This document shows, one piece after another, positions 59,301 to 64,000 of a stretch of DNA of 64,000 nt. The notes beneath the pieces were generated by a model. It searched no databases and was not told the DNA's origin. It was given only the letters and a program-made list of their open reading frames with translations. How positions within the stretch are numbered: the first letter of the stretch is position 1; every line of letters begins with the position of its first letter. The position numbers and the translations under genes were made by a program. The stretch covers positions 2,666,001 through 2,730,000 of the forward strand of contig NC_087067.1 in assembly GCF_963678635.1 (NCBI RefSeq), written 5' to 3'. The stretch is from Symsagittifera roscoffensis (taxonomy: Eukaryota > Xenacoelomorpha > Acoela > Convolutidae).

Positions 59301-62300
59301 TTTGGGTTTAAATTGTTTTTTTTTGGGAATTGATGAGCTCGACGTACTATTTTTGCTACCGAAAATTGACAAATAAAAAAATCAAAAAGGTTATTTAGTC
59401 CGGCTGCCAAAAACGTCATATCCCTTTTAACGACCTGGGCATCTAAAGTTCTTGGGATCTTTTGCCAGAAAATTGGACAGAACTTAGAGACAACATAACT
59501 GCTAAGAAAAACATTCTGCATGGATTGGAACATTAACATCGAAAAAATTGAAATAGAATTTCTTTTATTGGCTCATTTCGATCCAGTTTTCTGAAGCTGG
59601 ATCAGGTATATTTTTTTCAATTCAATTGCCTCTCATTTTTTGGCGGTATAAATAGTAACTAGAGCTCATCGGTTCCCCAAAAAATTTAGCCCTAAAATTC
59701 ATTTCTTGTACAATGTTTGCAAGAATGCTCCACAGCATCGACACAAACTAATTATGATATACTCGTTAATTTATGCCTGCCACTTCTCCAGTTTGGCCCT
59801 GCTGAGTCCTTCCAAGTAGTTTTAACTGATATGTGTCAAAAATTAAATCCTGTATAAAAAATAGGTGCAGAGAAAACAGCAAAACGTGAAGAAAAATTTC
59901 ATTCGTTTGCTTGTTGAAAATAAAAAGTTACAAGTTCTTTGTCCGTGTCATGCATGCTAGAATTCGGGGTTTTGAGCGGAATTATTTTGATAAAAATAAA
60001 AAAAAAACACTTATCCAAATATATGCACACGTATAAATGAGTTTCATTGTTGACTCTTTCATACCGCGAGAGTCCTTACTCAAATTTTTGAAGAGATCAA
60101 CACAAAGATTATGCTTTGCGCAAAATTGTGAAAAATGTGCAACAATTAATTGAAAACCAGTTAATTGAATTATACAAGGATGCAAATAATTGAAAGATAT
60201 ATGATATATTTCTGAATTTCCAGGCAACTTAAACCCGGGTATTTTAATTCGAAACGCAATATATTTTTTCAAATTTTTTGAGGTTGCCTAGTTTTTTTTA
60301 TATTGCCTACTTTTTAAAAGTGTACTTTTTTGTCCATTCAAATACTGACATTTTGTTTTTTAAGTATTATGTTTTCCTTTTTTTATTCTAGTATGCTACA
60401 GCGCCTTGTGTGTTAGTTTTGGCCGTGGACAGATACATAGCAGTCTGCTGGCCGACATATGCCAAGCAGATTATGAGTAGGAAAGTGCGAATGGTTCTAT
60501 GTTGGGCGATTACTGCTTTGCTGGTTGCTGTTTTTGCAGCAGGTACGTATTTAGATTAAAACCAAATTTCAAATTAACTGATATAACGTTATTTGAGAGA
60601 AACGACGTGTGTCTCCTACGCATGTTTTTTTTTCAATTTGTTTGATCAAAATGATCGTTTGTGTCGAACTTATAAAAAAAAAATCAATTCGAGTTAATGT
60701 CTAATTTTAACTTATCTGATTTTGACTAAGACGAATGACATGCGTCTTCTCGGCATTCATTTTTTTAATCAAAACAATCATTATTGTTCCGACTTTCGAT
60801 ACGAAAGTAACGGAATATTTGTGCTCGGGGTGGGTTTTTTTTTCTTCAGACAAATTTCGACTTTTTAACTAGCCATTTTTGACAGAATTTTTAATATCAT
60901 TCGAAAGGTATTGTTGTCTTGAGCTCAAATTTGAAAAGATGTTTCACCTGTGATTATTGTTCGTAAAGTTACAAGGTTTTAAAGATTGCCAATTTGGGAC
61001 AATTAACGCGCGATATATTTCGCGCTAATAACGCGTAAGCGGAGAGTTAATCCGTCTTAGGAATCGTTCCAAATTGGTTAAAAGAAGCTTAATTGCCCTA
61101 ATTGGTTTGTTACAAGGAGCAAAATCTATCCTTTTGTACTTTATATGGCGTGTGGGGGATGATTTTCATAGAAAAATTTCACATTTTAGAAAAAATATTT
61201 CATTTTGTTTTATTTCATTGAATTTTTTAATGTTATTACTTCTCCATAAACCTTAAAAGGCAGTCGGAACATTCAGGGCTTCGCCCTGATACGAGCAGTC
61301 TTGTTAGGGAATTGTTTTCAAATCAAGAAAAGGATAGTGACGCGCGCTTCAAATTCGAAATCTTTGAGAAATTTCACCTAAATTTAAAGTGTGGTTTTTA
61401 TGCCTCTGAAACAGCTAATTGGTTTTTTTTTATTTCTAAGAAACAACACTGCTCCTGAGAGGATCGGGATCCATAACTCATAGGATAGTTTTGGATTAGA
61501 GATCATGTTTCTTACGAGGCGTTTGGTACGATATTGTTCTCTTCAAAGGCGTTTCTACTCACTGTTTTTGCCATATTGTATTTTGTTATTCGGTATTTCG
61601 TGACAAAAAGAAATTACGAGATTGTGACCCATGCTTTGAATCTCATTTCGTCTTTGTAGTCACAAATTTTGACGGAAAACATTCACATTAAGATAAAATA
61701 TAGCTTGTTATAGCGTAGAGGTTAAGAATAGTTTGAGTATAGCAAAAGACAACCAATAGTTGAATATTATTGAAGATTTTCCCACATTGAAGCTAACCCT
61801 TAAAAATTGGTTGTTTTAAAGTGCTTGTAGTAAAGTGGATAAGGCCGGCTATATAACATGCTCAAGACATCCTGATTGGTAAAGCCAGTCATCGGGGTAA
61901 AATAAAAAACCACCTATCGGAGTTTCCTTTTATATTAAAATTCGTTGTTTCTCAGCTACCGATTTGTTAAATGACGCTTATATTTTAATTAATATTAATT
62001 TATATTGTTAGGTTACTTATTTTAAAAGTAGACAAGTTTGAACCAATTCAAATGTAAGTTGATCTCCTAATCTTTTTAGCTTTTTGTTTTTTTCTGGAGA
62101 TCTAAGCGACTGAAGAATTAGGAGTAAGAATACGATTGGACCTAATATCGGAATAAGTAGCTGCCCGAGCCTAACCGAGTTTAAAAGGTTGGCGTGACAA
62201 AAAAGATGTACTCAGTCAAAATCATCATATCTGGCGAGAAAAAGTATAAAAAGAATTCAAAAAGATCAGACAATTAGAATTTAGACAAATGATTTAAAGT

Positions 62301-62971
62301 TCGAAGTGTCAAAGTATCTGACAAAAAGACACTAAAAACCACTGATGTTTCATTTGGAAATAAATAATGGAAGTAGCGTATCCACAGCAAAATTTACAAA
62401 ATATAATTTAAAAAATCAATTTCAAAACTAACAAAAACTGAATTCTTCAACAGTCAAGACCCGAAGCCACAAGCAAAAACAGATTCTTGTCAGCTCAATT
62501 GCAGCAAAAAAGAACAAATGCTACAATAAAACATTGATAACAAGAGAAAAACGCAAAGATACAATGCAGTGCAACAAAGTAGATAAAAAAGACCATTGAA
62601 AATAAATAATTAAAAAACTCTTGTTTTAAATAAAACTAATAGAAATTTATAAAATTATGATTTAATTTTAAAAAATTTCAGAGGACTTAAAAAATTTCAG
62701 ATGCCGATGAAATACCGCTTCAACTGAAACCAAAAACTGAAAGTAGCAAAACTACCAAGAATATGATTGCAACAAAAAATGACTACAAAAGTTATATACA
62801 AGAAAACAAAAACAAGCAACATATACACATCTACTCAAAACAGATTCATTACCAACAACAGTTAGCTCATACTTTATGGTTGGAAAACCTGTAGCATCAA
62901 ACAAACCAGAAACAGTTTTCGCTTGTGCAGAACCCTGTTACACAGTAGATGACCACTTGAACGCAGTAACA
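56157..62971 (+). CDS. Class A (rhodopsin-type) GPCR gene, 5' part
   Basis: Visible exons are 56157-56327, 58276-~58497, ~59191-59274, 60392-60542 and 62844-62971; TM5-TM7 must lie beyond the window. The N-terminus has two N-glycosylation sites (NIS, NWS). TM1 spans the first junction (KLANLIVM | SITGLLSLVLNSYIVGLFLF, with N1.50), TM2 carries D2.50 (NSFIDIFGSG), and TM3 has cysteine 3.25 exactly 24 residues before DRY (CACNFFRVLFAQ | YATAPCVLVLAVDRY). TM4 has W4.50 (VLCWAITALL), and extracellular loop 2 holds the partner cysteine (VFACAEPC). Phases match at exon pairs 1-2, 3-4 and 4-5. The 2-3 junction is unresolved: no canonical donor follows TM2 before a TAA. Ligand unknown; the motifs show a 7TM receptor signalling from the plasma membrane through G proteins, no more. 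Confidence 0.78.
56328..58275 (+). other. GPCR intron 1; no further gene seen
   Basis: AT-rich. A ~120-bp piece near 56985-57085 resembles 62105-62215 (GGAGTAAGAATACGATTGG and GGCGTGACAAA blocks), a weak dispersed repeat. Confidence 0.4.
58276..58497 (+). CDS. GPCR exon 2 (TM1 end, TM2)
   Basis: Acceptor TTGTGTTTTAG|TCAATC in phase 0. The frame reads to TAA at 58498-58500. It encodes SQFRRLEYYPLALNSFIDIF and then TM2 up to ATIAINHDTQNYAFQAGFC. The only GT that could act as a donor is inside TM2 (CCACCA|GTTACG, about 58411). A GC donor at TTTCCAG|GCGGG (about 58480) is the alternative. The true 3' end is uncertain. Confidence 0.7.
59191..59274 (+). CDS. GPCR exon 3 (loop 1, first half of TM3)
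   Basis: It ends at TTTGCTCAG|GTAAAA in phase 0, compatible with exon 4. The frame encodes IVEAIRQYYFKNLYVECACN then FFRVLFAQ. Possible starts, all in frame and all with weak acceptors, are 59185, 59191 and 59212; an in-frame TGA lies just upstream. Confidence 0.6.
60392..60542 (+). CDS. GPCR exon 4 (DRY motif, loop 2 inside, TM4)
   Basis: Acceptor TTTTTTATTCTAG|TATGCT and donor TGCAGCAG|GTACGT. 151 bp, phase 0 in and 1 out. It encodes YATAPCVLVLAVDRYIAVCW then PTYAKQIMSRKVRMVLCWAI. The clearest coding segment of the gene. Confidence 0.88.
60784..61305 (-). repeat. R520, copy c (reversed), in GPCR intron 4
   Basis: It reads TTGTTCCGACTTTCGATACG at the left and ATACGAGCAGTCTTGTT at the right, the reverse complement of the 63180 copy. 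Full length, 522 bp. Both end hairpins are intact (CTTTCGATACGAAAG and CAGGGCTTCGCCCTG). Confidence 0.88.
62844..62971 (+). CDS. GPCR exon 5 (extracellular loop 2)
   Basis: Acceptor CTACTCAAAACAG|ATTCA completes a GAT codon from exon 4; donor GCAGTAACA|GTAAGT is a perfect match, in phase 0. It encodes SLPTTVSSYFMVGKPVASNK then PETVFACAEPCYTVDDHLN. Two cysteines, one likely bonded to the TM3 cysteine. Confidence 0.72.
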
Positions 62972-63179
62972 GTAAGTTATATTTGAAGTAATAACTGATT
63001 TAAATACAAAACTACTTCATCAAACATGACAACACACAAGAAACAATTTTGAAATAAACCACTCTAGAAAACGCAGAGCAAAAAGGTGCTCCATTCTTTC
63101 CTTAGAAAAAAAACATTCAAACTCGTGCTTAAAAAAGGAAGTGTTAGAAATTCTAATTATGACATCAATTTCATAAGTT

Positions 63180-63716
63180 AACAAGACTGCTCGTATCAGG
63201 GCGAAGCCCTGAATGTTCCGACTGCCTTTTAAGGTTTATGGAGCAGTAACAGCATTAAAAAATTCAATGAAATAAAACAAAATGAAAAATTTTTTTTCCA
63301 AAATTTGAAACTTTTTATGAAATTTTTTCATCCCCCCACATGCCATATAAAGTACAAAAGGATAAATTTCGCTCCTTGTAACAAACCAATTATGGCAAAT
63401 ATGCTTCTTTTAACCAATTTGGAACAATTTCTAAGACGGATTAAGTCTCCGCTTACGCAGTAATAGCGCGAAATATATCGCTCGTTAATTGTCCCAAATT
63501 GGCCAAAATGGCAATCTTTAAACCCCCGTAACTTTACGAAAAATGATCACAGGTAAAATATCTTTTCAAATTTGAGCTCAGGACAACAATACCTTTCGAA
63601 TGATATTAAAAAATTTGGTCAAAAATGGCTAATTAAAAAGTCTAAATTTGTCTGAAGAAAAAAAACCCACCCCGAGCACAAATAGTCCGTTACTTTCGTA
63701 TCGAAAGTCGGAACAA
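63180..63716 (+). repeat. R520, copy d (forward), downstream of GPCR exon 5
   Basis: AACAAGACTGCTCGTATCAG at the left, TATCGAAAGTCGGAACAA at the right; full length. With copy c it forms an inverted pair 1.9 kb apart, enclosing exon 5. Confidence 0.88.
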
Positions 63717-64000
63717 AAAGCAATAAACTAAAAAGACAGCCTCAAATCCTTCTTCAATAGGAAAACCAAATTTGTATGTCGGAAATTTTGTTCAACTACA
63801 AACAAAAGCAAAAATCACTATTTTGCTGGAAAGTACATATAGTTTAAAGATACAACAAGTTATGCAAACCTCACCCCACAAATCCCAATTAAAAAACAAA
63901 AACAACTCATTAAAAATCAAAAGCAAGAAGATATTTCCTAACCTATAACAGAAGAAAAGAATATACATAATTTAGCAAAATTATGCATATATACATAATT
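63717..64000. other. A-rich window end; nothing recognised
   Basis: AT-rich, presumably intron of the GPCR gene. No coding or repeat signal. Confidence 0.4.

Noticed and set aside
61825-61905. Possible tRNA or SINE head (TAGTAAAGTGG matches an A box)
   Set aside because: No B box at the right distance and no cloverleaf; likely chance or too decayed to call.

Overview
The window reads as an AT-rich, transposon-dense invertebrate animal genome. Coding sequence occurs as short exons with GT/AG junctions, separated by long introns full of short inverted-repeat elements. There are no operons, ribosome binding sites or prokaryotic genes. Two genes have products I can compare with metazoan families: a ciliary microtubule-inner-protein gene (CFAP276/C1orf194 family) and a rhodopsin-class GPCR. 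A third, secreted or membrane-anchored protein resembles NDNF. I cannot place the species more precisely than a non-vertebrate metazoan.

Layout. 1-6576 holds two direct copies of a segment carrying a dead non-LTR retrotransposon reverse transcriptase and hAT-like MITE pieces. 6793-14400 (minus) is a multi-exon gene for a cysteine-containing extracellular protein with fibronectin-III-like segments (NDNF-like). Its introns contain a SINE, a foldback element and a nested transposon pair. 14397-17615 (minus) holds two weaker candidate exons of another gene. 18631-32117 is a large tandem duplication (copies of 7.1 and 6.4 kb). Each copy contains a tRNA-derived SINE, a two-exon small membrane-protein gene or pseudogene, and a GC-rich coding-like island. 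The duplication junction falls in the centre of a Tc1/mariner-type palindromic element. 31763-33147 holds two such palindromic elements back to back, sharing one TA.

34394-41400 is one complete but decayed Ty3/gypsy-type LTR retrotransposon on the minus strand (two LTRs, 5-bp target duplication, polypurine tract; gag, protease, RT, RNase H and integrase remnants). 44532-49916 (minus) is the three-exon CFAP276 gene, whose exons join in phase into a 174-residue protein. Its introns carry a 732-bp foldback element, a G-run array, a long (TG)n tract and a family of MITEs with G-tract termini. 50000-56156 is repeat-rich intergenic DNA with a (CTAT)n microsatellite.

56157-62971 (plus) is a class A GPCR gene whose visible exons cover the N-terminus to extracellular loop 2. 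The rest runs off the window. Its last visible exon is flanked by two oppositely oriented copies of a ~520-bp repeat.

The genes show no shared pathway. What unites the window is its repeat structure: many elements can fold into long hairpins, one marks a duplication breakpoint, and others lie close to exons. All exon models come from reading splice sites and phase by eye; no alignment or transcript data were available.
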